Assembly: GCF_020741345.1 (NCBI RefSeq) | Contig: NZ_DYZD01000263.1 | Location: 1 to 40,332 of the forward strand | Reading direction: 5' to 3' | Source of the DNA: Nocardiopsis listeri | GTDB taxonomy: Bacteria; Actinomycetota; Actinomycetes; Streptosporangiales; Streptosporangiaceae | DNA length: 40,332 nucleotides | In this document: positions 24,869-33,029 of the stretch, piece by piece | How positions within the stretch are numbered: position 1 is the first letter of the stretch | Layout of the letters: every line of letters starts with the position of its first letter | Position numbers and translations under genes: made by a program | Notes under the pieces: model-generated | Databases searched by the model: none | What the model saw: only the letters and a program-made list of their open reading frames with translations | What the model was told of the DNA's origin: nothing

Positions 24869-24880
24869 ATGCACGTGCAT
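24869..24880. promoter_or_regulatory. Palindrome ATGCACGTGCAT upstream of the DUF397 gene
   Basis: A perfect 12-bp palindrome 156 bp upstream of the DUF397 start. Its 10-bp core TGCACGTGCA, plus the following TC, recurs at 26227-26238 before the RsbW-like gene. It is a candidate binding site for the XRE regulator encoded between them. Confidence 0.55.
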
Positions 24881-25035
24881 CCGTGATTGCATCGGCAAAC
24901 ACTCATGAGTCTTCGCGGAGAACCCCGGTGGAGGAACCGCATGTCAGGCCTAACGCGTGGCGGGCTCCGATGGTTCGCCGTTTTCGGATCGTTCTTCACT
25001 CGTGGCCGAAGTAGGACACGCCGGGCAAGAACGAA

Positions 25036-25060
25036 GCCCCGGACGCGGGGCGGCCGGGGC
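25036..25060 (-). terminator. Terminator after the XRE-DUF5753 gene
   Basis: GCCCCGG (25036-25042) and CCGGGGC (25054-25060) form a 7-bp stem with an 11-nt loop, downstream of the XRE gene on the minus strand. Confidence 0.6.
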
Positions 25061-25102
25061 GGAGGGGAGACGGGGACGGGGGGACGGAAAGGGGGGTGGT
25101 GG

Positions 25103-26029
25103 TCAGTCGCTGTAGCGCTCCAGGAAGCCTTCGAGGATGCCCTCGGTCTGCGCCGGCAGAGGGGCCTGGGTGGCGAGGTGGTCCATGGTCTGGGCGTAGC
25201 CGCTCGTGTCGTCGTACTTGTCGAAGTACAGCGCGCTGTTCAGCTGTTCCAGGTAGACCACGTCGGGCAGCTGCGGCGTGGGGAAGCGCATGATGCTGAA
25301 CGGACCGCCCGCCGCGGGGTGACCGCCCATGTCGAAGGTGGCGATCTGGATGGTGATGTTGGGTCGCCGAGCCATCTCGATGAGGTGCTCGATCTGCTCG
25401 CGCATCACCTTCGAGTCGCCGTAGGGCCGGTGCAGGACCGCCTCGTCGATCACCGCCCACAGCCGCGGGGCGGGGATCTCCGCGTCGGGCCCGTCGGACA
25501 GCCGACGCTGCCGATGCATGCGCATGTTCACGCGACTGTTCACGTCGTCGTCGGAGGTGGCCGTGCGGGAGAGGCGGATGACGGAGCGAGCGTATCCCTC
25601 GGTCTGCAGCAGTCCGGGGACGAACTGCACCTCGAAGGTGCGGATCACCGACGCGGCCTCCTCCAGGCCGACGTAGACCCCGAACCAGTGGGGAAGCACG
25701 TCACCGTACTTGTGCCACCATCCCTGGGCGTTGGCGCTGGAGATCAGACCAAGGAGAGCCTCGCGCTGCTCACGGTCGTCCACTCCGTAGAGTTTCAGCA
25801 GGTCGTCGACATCGCGACGTTTGAAACTGACCTGACCGAGCTCCATTCGGCTGATCTTGGCGTGGGACGCGCGGATGGCGTATCCGGCGTCGTGCCGGGA
25901 AATGTTCTTCTCCTGGCGCAACCGTCTGAGCTGGGTGCCCAACAAAATGCGCAGCACTGTGGGCCCACCACTGGAATTGGCCAGGAAATCCTGTGTGGCC
26001 TGGTGGTTCTCGACGGGATCGGCTACCAC
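25103..26029 (-). CDS. XRE-family regulator with C-terminal DUF5753 (WhiJ-like)
   Basis: 308 residues from GTG 26029 with GGGAGG 6 nt upstream on the minus strand. The N-terminal helix-turn-helix lies near 28-85 (LGTQLRRLRQEKNISRHDAG, then ISRMELGQVSFKRRDVDDLLKLYGV). The rest is DUF5753, with GLEEAASVIRTFEVQFVPGLLQTEGYAR, VNMRMHRQRRL, WAVIDEAVLHRPYG and PFSIMRFPTPQLPDVVYLE. Such proteins are abundant in actinomycetes; WhiJ of Streptomyces coelicolor represses development and works with DUF397 and RsbW-like partners. Both kinds of neighbour are present here. A TATACT -10-like box lies at 26075-26070 on the minus strand, about 40 bp before the start. Confidence 0.9.
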   Translation of the reverse strand: MVADPVENHQATQDFLANSSGGPTVLRILLGTQLRRLRQEKNISRHDAGYAIRASHAKISRMELGQVSFKRRDVDDLLKLYGVDDREQREALLGLISSANAQGWWHKYGDVLPHWFGVYVGLEEAASVIRTFEVQFVPGLLQTEGYARSVIRLSRTATSDDDVNSRVNMRMHRQRRLSDGPDAEIPAPRLWAVIDEAVLHRPYGDSKVMREQIEHLIEMARRPNITIQIATFDMGGHPAAGGPFSIMRFPTPQLPDVVYLEQLNSALYFDKYDDTSGYAQTMDHLATQAPLPAQTEGILEGFLERYSD

Positions 26030-26226
26030 TTCGCCTCCCTAGGAGTGGTATTGGCGCGAGCGACCGCTCAGTATACCGATGCTGTTCTCGCCTCGACAGG
26101 TCTCGACGTGGAATCGGGGTGGGACCAACGTCCTGTTCTACGAATCAACGGCGATGAAGGTGAATTCTTCGTGAGGCCCCCTACCAATTGGGCGGAAGCT
26201 TCCTATAGGGTTGCCGAACGTTGATC

Positions 26227-26238
26227 TGCACGTGCATC
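26227..26238. promoter_or_regulatory. Second copy of TGCACGTGCATC, upstream of the RsbW-like gene
   Basis: Identical over 12 bp to 24870-24881. It lies 78 bp before the start of the RsbW-like gene. Two further small dyads follow at 26244-26257 (CTTAC-GTCT-GTAAG) and 26251-26267 (CTGTA-N7-TACAG), so this promoter appears densely regulated. Confidence 0.55.
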
Positions 26239-26316
26239 TGTGTCTTACGTCTGTAAGCGACATACAGGGTACTGCGGAAGCGGACTCGCGAACCGACATC
26301 ACCCGTGAGGACAGGG

Positions 26317-26847
26317 ATGAACGCAGAGCTGATGCCCTCGGAGCTGCAGGCCAGGGCATCCTGGGGCCACCCGGCACTACCGCGGGGTCGATGGGACGTC
26401 GGGCTCGGTGACCTGAGGATCGGACAGGGCACGCTCGGGCTCGGTGCGGCGGCGCACGCCTACGCCGCGGTGCCCACCTCGGTCGGCGCGGCCCGACGAT
26501 TCGCCGTCAGGTGCCTGAACGAGTGGGGGATGGCCGAGGTCACCGAGAACCTCTGCCTCATCGTTTCCGAACTCGTCGGCAACTCCTGTCGCCACGCCGT
26601 CTCCGGACGCGTCCCCGAGGACACCCGTGTCCTCCTCCAACTCCGACCACTACCCTCCGTCGACGCCGTGGTCTGCATGGTCGCCGACCCCGAAGAGCGG
26701 GGGCCGATGCGGGTCTCCGCGCACCAATTCGCCGAATCCGGTCGTGGCCTCGGCCTCGTCGCCGCCTTCGCGCGTGAATGGGGATGGAATCCCATCGCCG
26801 GACACGGAAAGGTCGTCTGGGCGGAGTGCGGACCGGACCCCTTCTGA
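26317..26847 (+). CDS. RsbW-like ATP-binding protein (GHKL kinase fold)
   Basis: 176 residues from ATG 26317, with GAGG 6 nt upstream; GTG 26305 would add four residues. The N box is LCLIVSELVGNSCRHAVSG, the first glycine-box region is ADPEERGPMRVS and the second is ESGRGLGLVAAFAREWGW. That is the HATPase_c_2 fold of anti-sigma factor kinases. In the S. coelicolor abaA and whiJ clusters a protein of this type is encoded next to an XRE regulator and a DUF397 protein, which matches the layout here. It is divergent from the XRE gene. It might bind a sigma factor, phosphorylate a STAS protein such as the one encoded at 27024, or have another partner; none can be shown from sequence. Confidence 0.87.
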   Translation: MNAELMPSELQARASWGHPALPRGRWDVGLGDLRIGQGTLGLGAAAHAYAAVPTSVGAARRFAVRCLNEWGMAEVTENLCLIVSELVGNSCRHAVSGRVPEDTRVLLQLRPLPSVDAVVCMVADPEERGPMRVSAHQFAESGRGLGLVAAFAREWGWNPIAGHGKVVWAECGPDPF

Positions 26848-27023
26848 CCTCGAAGGGCATCATCGGACACACCCCGGACGCGCTCCGGAACGGAAAAGGG
26901 CGGAAGGGTCCGCGGGAGAGCGGGGACGACTCCTCTGGGCGAGTAGGCTGTCAACGCATGTCGGTATTCGACCGGCAGCGGTAGACGAACAACCCCACAG
27001 ACCCCGAACCGTGGGAGTGAGGC

Positions 27024-27383
27024 GTGGCCGTACTGGACCCCGACCGTGAGCACTTCCGTTGCGATGGCACGACCATCGTGCGCTTGGACGGCGAGATCGA
27101 CATCGCCACAGCCGAGGAGGCCTACTCCCGGCTGAGCACCGCCGTCCTGGAGGCATGCGCGATCGTCGACCTGTCCGGAGTCGGCTTCATCGACGCCTCC
27201 GGGGTCAACGTCCTCATCGGAGCGGCCCGACTGGCCTCCGGCCGCCGGCGGCACCTGTTGATCGCGAGCGCTCCCCGGCAGCTCCACCGGATCCTCGACG
27301 TACTCGAACTGCGCTCCGTGCTGCCGACCCATCCGGACACCCTGGCGGCCCGCGCCACCCACGCCGCATGGGCGTCCCACTGA
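27024..27383 (+). CDS. STAS-domain anti-anti-sigma factor-like protein
   Basis: 119 residues from GTG 27024, preceded by GGGAGTGAGGC. It is a single STAS domain: IVRLDGEIDIATAEEAYSRL, then CAIVDLSGVGFIDASGVNVLIGAARLA, with the phosphorylatable Ser in FIDASG, and a C-terminal part RILDVLELRSVLP. Members bind RsbW-type kinases in unphosphorylated form and free their sigma factor. The RsbW-like gene ends 176 bp upstream on the same strand, so the pair could form a partner-switching module. The SpoIIE phosphatase at 6019 supplies the third activity if they belong together, but there is no direct evidence. Confidence 0.9.
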   Translation: MAVLDPDREHFRCDGTTIVRLDGEIDIATAEEAYSRLSTAVLEACAIVDLSGVGFIDASGVNVLIGAARLASGRRRHLLIASAPRQLHRILDVLELRSVLPTHPDTLAARATHAAWASH

Positions 27384-27400
27384 GCGGTGCGTCAAGAACA

Positions 27401-27439
27401 GGGCGTGCCGCCCGGGGGAGGCCCCCGTTCGACACGCCC
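27401..27439. terminator. Nested hairpin between STAS and glmS genes
   Basis: Outer stem GGGCGTG (27401-27407) with CACGCCC (27433-27439) and inner stem CGGGGG (27413-27418) with CCCCCG (27422-27427). It lies between convergent genes. Confidence 0.7.
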
Positions 27440-27459
27440 CGTCGGGGATGTTCCTACTC

Positions 27460-29313
27460 CTACTCCACGGTCACGCTCTTGGCGAGGTTGCGCGGCTGGT
27501 CCACGTCGTTGCCCTTGGCCAGGGCCAGCTCACAGGCGAACACCTGCATCGGGATCGTCGAGACGATCGGCTGCAGCAGGGTCGGCACGGCCGGAATCTC
27601 GATGAGCACGTCCGAGTACGGCCGGACCGACTCGTCGCCCTCCTCCGCGATCACGATGGTGCGGGCGCCACGGGCGCGCACCTCCTGGATGTTCGACACG
27701 ATCTTGTCGTGCAGCACGCTGCGACCCTTGGGGGAGGGGACCACCACGACGACCGGCAGACCCTCCTCGATCAGCGCGATCGGGCCGTGCTTGAGCTCAC
27801 CGGCGGCGAACGCCTCGGCGTGCATGTACGCCAGCTCCTTGAGCTTGAGCGCACCCTCCATCGCCACGGGATAGCCCACGTGGCGGCCCAGGAACAGGAC
27901 CGTGTCGGCGTCGGCCAGCGAATGGGCCAGCTCACGGACCGGCTGGACCGTGTCCAGGACCTTCTCGATCTGCTCGGGCATGGTGGCCAGTTGGGCGATG
28001 ACGGCGTTGATCTCGTCGCCGAACTTCATCCCGCGGACCTGCGCCAGGTAGAGCCCGATCAGGTAGCAGGCGGCCAGCTGGGTGAGGAAGGTCTTGGTGG
28101 CGGCCACCCCGACCTCCGGACCGGCGTGCGTGTACAGCACACCGTCGGATTCGCGCGGGATGGTGGACCCGTTCACGTTGCAGATCGCCAGGACCTTGGC
28201 GCGCTGCTCGCGGGCGTAACGGACCGCCATCAGGGTGTCCATGCTCTCGCCGGACTGGGAGATGGCGATGACCAGGGTCTGCTGGTCCAGGATCGGGTCG
28301 CGGTAGCGGAACTCGCTGGCGACCTCCACCTCGCAGGGGATCCGGCACCAGTGCTCGACGGCGTACTTGGCGATCAGACCCGCGTGGTAGGAGGTGCCGC
28401 AGGCGATGATGACGATCTTCTCGACACCGCGCAGCTCGGCGGGGCTCAGCCGCATCTCGTCCAGGGTGAGCTGGCCGTCGACGGTCACCCTGCCCAGGAG
28501 GGTGTCGGCCACCGCGCGCGGCTGCTCGACGATCTCCTTGAGCATGAAGTAGTCGTAGCCGTCCTTCTCGGCGGCGGACGCGTCCCAGTCCACGTGGTAC
28601 TCGTTGACCTCCACAGGGTCGCCGTCGTAGTCGGTGACGACCACGGAGTCGGCGCGCAGCTCCACGACCTGGTCCTGGCCCAGTTCCACGGCCTCGCGGG
28701 TGTGGGCGATGAAGGCCGCCACGTCGCTGGCCAGGAAGTTCTCGCCCTCGCCGCGGCCTACGACCAGCGGGGAGTTGCGGCGGGCCGCGACGACCAGGTC
28801 TGGGTCGTCGGTGGAGACCGCGACCAGGGTGAAGGCGCCCTCCAGGCGCTTGCAGACGTCGCGCATGGCACCGGCCAGGTCACCGTCGCCCCGGCTCGCC
28901 AGCGTGGTGCTGAGCAGGTGGGAGGCGACCTCGGTGTCGGTCTCGGACAGGAACTTGCAGCCCTGCTCCTCCAGCTCCAGCCGGAGGGCGGCGAAGTTCT
29001 CGATGATGCCGTTGTGGACGATCGCGACCCGGTTGTCGTTGTCGACGTGGGGATGGGCGTTCACGTCGTTGGGGGCACCATGGGTGGCCCAACGGGTGTG
29101 CCCGATACCGGCGCCGTCTCCGGAGATGGGTCGCTCTTCAAGGGCCCGACGCAGGTTGGCGAGCTTGCCGGCCCGCTTGTCCGTGTGCAGGGCGCCTCGG
29201 CCCAGCACGGCGACACCCGCGGAGTCATATCCGCGGTACTCCAACCTCGCGAGGCCGTTCACAACGACCTCGAGCGCCGGTTGCGGCCCGACGTAGCCAA
29301 CGATTCCGCACAT
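27460..29313 (-). CDS. glmS: Glutamine--fructose-6-phosphate aminotransferase (isomerizing)
   Basis: 617 residues from ATG 29313. It makes glucosamine-6-phosphate from fructose-6-phosphate and glutamine, the first step to UDP-GlcNAc and the cell wall. The start is fixed by the N-terminal nucleophile Cys2 in MCGIVGYVGPQPALE, which must be exposed after Met removal. The glutaminase domain shows GIGHTRWATHGAPNDVNAHP and HNGIIENFA; then come two SIS sugar-binding domains (IIACGTSYHAGLIAKYAVE; ISQSGESMDTLMAVR; FLGRHVGYPVAMEGALKLKE) and the C-terminus LAKSVTVE. A TACGCT box lies 7 nt before the ATG on the minus strand. DasR-like sites lie 28-91 bp upstream. GlcN-6-P, the product, is the known DasR ligand. 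Confidence 0.96.
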   Translation of the reverse strand: MCGIVGYVGPQPALEVVVNGLARLEYRGYDSAGVAVLGRGALHTDKRAGKLANLRRALEERPISGDGAGIGHTRWATHGAPNDVNAHPHVDNDNRVAIVHNGIIENFAALRLELEEQGCKFLSETDTEVASHLLSTTLASRGDGDLAGAMRDVCKRLEGAFTLVAVSTDDPDLVVAARRNSPLVVGRGEGENFLASDVAAFIAHTREAVELGQDQVVELRADSVVVTDYDGDPVEVNEYHVDWDASAAEKDGYDYFMLKEIVEQPRAVADTLLGRVTVDGQLTLDEMRLSPAELRGVEKIVIIACGTSYHAGLIAKYAVEHWCRIPCEVEVASEFRYRDPILDQQTLVIAISQSGESMDTLMAVRYAREQRAKVLAICNVNGSTIPRESDGVLYTHAGPEVGVAATKTFLTQLAACYLIGLYLAQVRGMKFGDEINAVIAQLATMPEQIEKVLDTVQPVRELAHSLADADTVLFLGRHVGYPVAMEGALKLKELAYMHAEAFAAGELKHGPIALIEEGLPVVVVVPSPKGRSVLHDKIVSNIQEVRARGARTIVIAEEGDESVRPYSDVLIEIPAVPTLLQPIVSTIPMQVFACELALAKGNDVDQPRNLAKSVTVE

Positions 29314-29320
29314 GGCCGTC

Positions 29321-29326
29321 AGCGTA
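29321..29326 (-). promoter_or_regulatory. Leaderless-type -10 box (TACGCT) of glmS
   Basis: On the minus strand TACGCT stands 7 nt before ATG 29313 and no ribosome site is visible. The DasR-like sites at 29341-29403 would then overlap or lie just upstream of the -35 region. Confidence 0.45.
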
Positions 29327-29340
29327 AGTGAAAAGGTGTG

Positions 29341-29403
29341 CTGGTTCGACCAGGCAGAGGTCCATACCACTCGATGTTTTCGCAGGTCGCGGTATAGACC
29401 ATT
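29341..29403. promoter_or_regulatory. DasR/NagR-like operator region in front of glmS
   Basis: Compared with the published DasR consensus A[C/G]TGGTCTAGACCA[C/G]T, AGAGGTCCATACCACT at 29356-29371 matches 13 of 16 and CGCGGTATAGACCATT at 29388-29403 matches 12 of 16 with an almost complete core GGTATAGACC. CTGGT-TCG-ACCAG at 29341-29353 is a further dyad with the same half-sites but a spacer one base short. Function is inferred from matches and gene role. Confidence 0.55.
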
Positions 29404-29593
29404 TGGTGCACGCGGGGCGGATCGCGCAGGTGGGGGGACTGGTCTGGTCCGCGAGTGGAACCGGTTCCACCCCGTCCGGATCCGGACAAAAAACCTTCGG
29501 AGACGGCGTGGTGAACGTGTGGTTTCGGGCACGATCACGCACCAGGTCGGCCAATGAGGGGGCCGGCCGCCCGGTGCGGCGGAGCGGCTGCTC

Positions 29594-29599
29594 TAGGGT
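29594..29599 (+). promoter_or_regulatory. Leaderless-type -10 box (TAGGGT) of coaA
   Basis: TAGGGT lies 8 nt before GTG 29608, and no ribosome site separates them. Confidence 0.45.
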
Positions 29600-29607
29600 G
29601 GTCAACC

Positions 29608-30552
29608 GTGTCTCACGTGACGAAGAACGGCTTCTCCTCACCGTACGTGGAGTTGGACCGCGCGGCCTGGGCCGCACTCCGCGCCTCCACGCCCCTGTCC
29701 CTGACCGAAGCCGACCTCAACGAGCTTCGCGGGACCAACGACCCCACCTCCCTCGAGGAGGTGCGCGACATCTACCTGCCCCTGTCCAGGTTGCTCAACC
29801 TGTACGTCGGTGCCACCCAGCAGCGGCACGCGGCGGTGCGCGCGTTCCTCGGCGAGTCCGATCGCCCGGCCCCGTTCATCATCGGGGTCGCCGGAAGCGT
29901 CGCCGTGGGCAAGTCCACCACCGCGCGGCTCCTGCGATCCCTGCTCGCCCAGTGGCCCAACCACCCCGATGTCGAACTCGTCAGCACCGACAACTTCCTG
30001 TACCCCAACGCCGTCCTGCAGTCCCGCGGACTCATGCGGCGCAAAGGGTTCCCGGAGAGCTACGACCGACGTGCCCTGGTCAGGTTCGTGTCGGAGATGA
30101 AGGCCGGCGCCGAGCGCCTCGACATCCCCGTGTACTCCCACCTGCACTACGACGTGGTGCCCGGCGAACGCCAGACGGTGCACCGGCCCGACATCCTCAT
30201 CGTGGAGGGCATCAACGTCCTGCAGCCCGCGACCGCCGGGCGTTTGGCCGTCGCCGACTTCTTCGACTACTCCATCTACGTCGACGCCAAGGCGGAGAAC
30301 GTCCGCAACTGGTACCTGGACCGGTTCCGGGAACTGCGCCGGACCGCCTTCTCCGACCCGCGGTCCTACTTCCACCACATGGCCACCACCATCGGCGAGG
30401 ACGAGGCCGTGGATTTCGCGGCCAACACCTGGCGCACCGTCAACGAGGTCAACCTCGTGGAGAACATCCGCCCGACCCGTGGCCGCGCCACCCTCGTGCT
30501 GTTCAAAGGCGAGGACCACCGCGTCAGTCGGGTCCGCCTGCGCAAGACCTGA
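29608..30552 (+). CDS. coaA: Pantothenate kinase, type I
   Basis: 314 residues from GTG 29608 ([21 protein letters not shown]). It phosphorylates pantothenate, the first step of coenzyme A synthesis. The Walker A motif is [17 protein letters not shown] near residues 94-105. Other marks are [41 protein letters not shown] and [11 protein letters not shown], all typical for prokaryotic type I PanK. The frame is open to 29554 but the chosen start matches family N-termini and has a TANNNT box 8 nt before it, so a leaderless mRNA is likely. It is divergent from glmS and the gap carries DasR-like sites that could affect both genes. Confidence 0.95.
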   Translation: MSHVTKNGFSSPYVELDRAAWAALRASTPLSLTEADLNELRGTNDPTSLEEVRDIYLPLSRLLNLYVGATQQRHAAVRAFLGESDRPAPFIIGVAGSVAVGKSTTARLLRSLLAQWPNHPDVELVSTDNFLYPNAVLQSRGLMRRKGFPESYDRRALVRFVSEMKAGAERLDIPVYSHLHYDVVPGERQTVHRPDILIVEGINVLQPATAGRLAVADFFDYSIYVDAKAENVRNWYLDRFRELRRTAFSDPRSYFHHMATTIGEDEAVDFAANTWRTVNEVNLVENIRPTRGRATLVLFKGEDHRVSRVRLRKT

Positions 30553-30750
30553 AAGACGAAACCGGTCAAAGTCTGCGCAAAAGGGCGGGGTCCTCCCGTT
30601 CGGGTAGGTTGGATCGTTCGGCCTCGCAACCCCACGGGGTCGTCTGTGCGCGCTCAATGGATCGGAACGAACCGGACCTTCACGGTGACCGGGGCGGGAC
30701 CGCGCGCACGCGCGAAGCCGCGTCCTGTCCCGCCGACCAGAGGTCCGCCC
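30553..30750. promoter_or_regulatory. Upstream region and possible GC-rich leader of the HelD/HelR-like gene
   Basis: TAGGTT at 30604-30609 is a TANNNT -10-like box that would give a leader of about 135 nt. Part of that leader (GGCGGGAC near 30694 and GTCCCGCC near 30728, with a GCGCG-CAC-GCGC stem inside) can fold into a GC-rich hairpin just before the ribosome site. I do not see a palindrome resembling the rifamycin-associated element described for helR genes. Confidence 0.3.
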
Positions 30751-32910
30751 ATGACCGCGACCGATCCCACGACCACTCCCGCCGAGCCCGGGCCCGACCC
30801 CGAACTCGAATCCGAACGCCGCCACCTCGACGCGGCCCGCGCCGCACTGAACCGCATGCGCGAGCACGTCGACGCCACCGAACTGCTCTTCGGTGACGCG
30901 GTCAAGGACAAGGTCACCGACGCGGCCCTGCGCCGCGGCCGTGAGCGCCGACTCGCGGAGCTGACCGACATCCCCGACGCGCCCCTGTACTTCGGGCGCC
31001 TGGACTTCGACCACGGCACCGTCTTCCTGGAGGAGGACGAGGAGGGCGAACCCGATCCCCGGGACGCCGACGCCCCCGACCGGATCCGCATCGGCCGCCG
31101 CCACGTGTACGACGCCGACGGCCGCCCCATGGTCCTGGACTGGCGCGCGCCCATCAGCATCGCCTACTACCGGGCCTCGCCCGCCGACCGGATGCTGGTG
31201 CGCACCCGGCGCCGCTACGGCTTCACCACCGCTCTCGACGACGACGGCGAGCCCCGGACGCTCCTCACCGCCTTCGAGGACGAGGACCTCCTGGCCGACC
31301 CGGACGCGCCGGCCCCCGCCAGTGAGCTCCTCAACGCGGAGATCGAACGACCGCGCACCGGCCCCATGCGCGACATCGTCGCCACCATCCAGCCCGAGCA
31401 GGACGACCTGGTCCGCGCGCCGTTGGAGACCACCCTGTGCGTCCAGGGCGCGCCCGGCACCGGCAAGACCGTCGTGGGCCTGCACCGCATCGCCTTCCTG
31501 CTCTACACCGAGCGCGCACGGCTGTCCCGCACCGGGGTGGCGATCATCGGGCCCAACCGGTCCTTCCTGTCCTACATCCGCGATGTCCTGCCCGCCCTCG
31601 GCGAGGTGGACGTCCACCAGACCACCGTCGTCGACCTGCTCACCCGGGACCTGCCCGAACGGGCCAGGCACGCTCAAGGGTGGATCCGTCGGGTGGAGAC
31701 CCCGGAGGCCGCGCGGGTCAAGGGTTCGGTGGTCATGGCCGAGGTGCTCCGCCGCGACCTGTGGTCGAACCTGCGCGAACCGGAGGAGACGGTGATGGTG
31801 CGCGGGGGCTCGCGTCGGTGGCGGCTGTACCCGGAGGACGTGCGCCCGCTCGTCACCGAACTGGCCGAACGCGGGGTCGCCTACGGTTCGGGGCGCGAAC
31901 TGCTCTCGCACCGCATGGCGCACGTGATCCTCACCCAGATGGAGGCCGAGGGCCGGACCTGCGACGACCGCACGCACGCACGGGTACGCCGGGACCCGGC
32001 GATCCGTACGGCGGTCACCGCCCTGTGGCCCAAGATCGACCCGCTGAAGATGGTGCTGGGGCTGCTCACCGACCCCGAACGCCTGGCCCGCGCCGCGGAC
32101 GGCCTGCTCACCGCCGAGGAACAGGCTCTGCTGTCGCTGCCGGGCGACCCGCGCGGTCCCAAGTCCGCGAAGTGGTCGGAAGAGGACCTGGCCCTGGTGG
32201 ACGAGGCTGCGGCGCTGATCGAACGTCCTTCCGGGATGGGACACGTCGTCGTGGACGAGGCCCAGGACCTGAGCCCGATGCAGTGCCGGGCGATCGCACG
32301 ACGCAGCGGTTCCGGTTCGCTCACGGTCCTCGGTGACATCGCCCAGGGCACGAGCCCTTCGGCCGCGCGGAACTGGTCGACGCTCCTGGAACACCTGGGC
32401 AAACCCACCGGCCACCTGCACGTGCTGGACCGCGGCTACCGGGTGCCCGCGCAGATCATCGACTTCGCCGCCCGGCTGCTGCCCACCATCGCCCCGGGGC
32501 TGGGGGCTCCGTCCGCGGTGCGCCGGTCCCCGGGTGCGCTGCGGCTCACCCCCGCCGTGGGAGACCTTGCCCCCGTCGTGGGGGAGGCCTGTCGTACCGC
32601 GCTCAAGGGCGAGGGATCGGTGGGGTTGATCGCCGCCGACCACCAGATCGCCCGACTGCGCTCGGCCCTGGCGGCCGAAGGGGTGGAGGCGCCCTTGTTG
32701 GGCGAGGTCGGTCTGGACGACGCACGGCTGATCGCGGTCCCGGCGAGCCTGGCCAAGGGTCTGGAGTTCGACGCCGTGGTGGTGGTCGAGCCCGCCGCCA
32801 TCGTCGAGGCCGAGGAACGGGGCGCCAACCGTCTGTACGTGGCCTTGACCCGAGCGGTGAGTTCACTGCACGTGGTCCACGGTCGCGCCCTGCCACCCGA
32901 ACTCGCCTGA
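30751..32910 (+). CDS. HelD/HelR-type RNA polymerase-associated ATPase
   Basis: 719 residues from ATG 30751, after AGAGG. The superfamily 1 helicase-like core has Walker A VQGAPGTGKTVVGLHRIAFLL (Lys near 238), Walker B HVVVDEAQDLSPMQ near 498-511, GDIAQGTSP and a final NRLYVALTRAVSSLHVVHG. The N-terminal 60 residues are a charged helical stretch likely to form the coiled-coil arm, followed by DAPLYFGRLDF and RIGRRHVYDADGRPMVLDWRAPIS, which are specific to the HelD group rather than UvrD or PcrA. HelD frees stalled RNA polymerase from DNA; HelR of actinomycetes also displaces rifamycin and gives tolerance. This protein looks closest to HelR by length and layout, but the distinction needs an alignment. 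The TPR gene follows after 119 bp. Confidence 0.85.
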   Translation: MTATDPTTTPAEPGPDPELESERRHLDAARAALNRMREHVDATELLFGDAVKDKVTDAALRRGRERRLAELTDIPDAPLYFGRLDFDHGTVFLEEDEEGEPDPRDADAPDRIRIGRRHVYDADGRPMVLDWRAPISIAYYRASPADRMLVRTRRRYGFTTALDDDGEPRTLLTAFEDEDLLADPDAPAPASELLNAEIERPRTGPMRDIVATIQPEQDDLVRAPLETTLCVQGAPGTGKTVVGLHRIAFLLYTERARLSRTGVAIIGPNRSFLSYIRDVLPALGEVDVHQTTVVDLLTRDLPERARHAQGWIRRVETPEAARVKGSVVMAEVLRRDLWSNLREPEETVMVRGGSRRWRLYPEDVRPLVTELAERGVAYGSGRELLSHRMAHVILTQMEAEGRTCDDRTHARVRRDPAIRTAVTALWPKIDPLKMVLGLLTDPERLARAADGLLTAEEQALLSLPGDPRGPKSAKWSEEDLALVDEAAALIERPSGMGHVVVDEAQDLSPMQCRAIARRSGSGSLTVLGDIAQGTSPSAARNWSTLLEHLGKPTGHLHVLDRGYRVPAQIIDFAARLLPTIAPGLGAPSAVRRSPGALRLTPAVGDLAPVVGEACRTALKGEGSVGLIAADHQIARLRSALAAEGVEAPLLGEVGLDDARLIAVPASLAKGLEFDAVVVVEPAAIVEAEERGANRLYVALTRAVSSLHVVHGRALPPELA

Positions 32911-32929
32911 CTCGGGCACGGGGACGGCC

Positions 32930-32945
32930 CCGAAGGGACCTTCGG
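32930..32945 (+). terminator. Weak hairpin after the HelD/HelR-like gene
   Basis: CCGAAG (32930-32935) and CTTCGG (32940-32945) around a 4-nt loop. The stem is short with no T-run, so read-through into the TPR gene is likely. Confidence 0.35.
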
Positions 32946-33029
32946 CCGGAAATGGCCGGCCCGGGCGAAACCTCGGCGCCACTTTCCACGTCCGACAGGG
33001 GCGAGGAGACGTGCGAAGGGGGAGCAACG

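Larger units (their letters stand above)
24714..25102. other. Long gap between XRE-DUF5753 stop and DUF397 start
   Basis: These 389 bp hold no supported gene. Contents: the palindrome ATGCACGTGCAT (24869-24880), the palindrome ACTCATGAGT (24901-24910), and the terminator hairpin of the XRE gene near 25036-25060. The gap and terminator imply that DUF397 has its own promoter. Confidence 0.55.
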
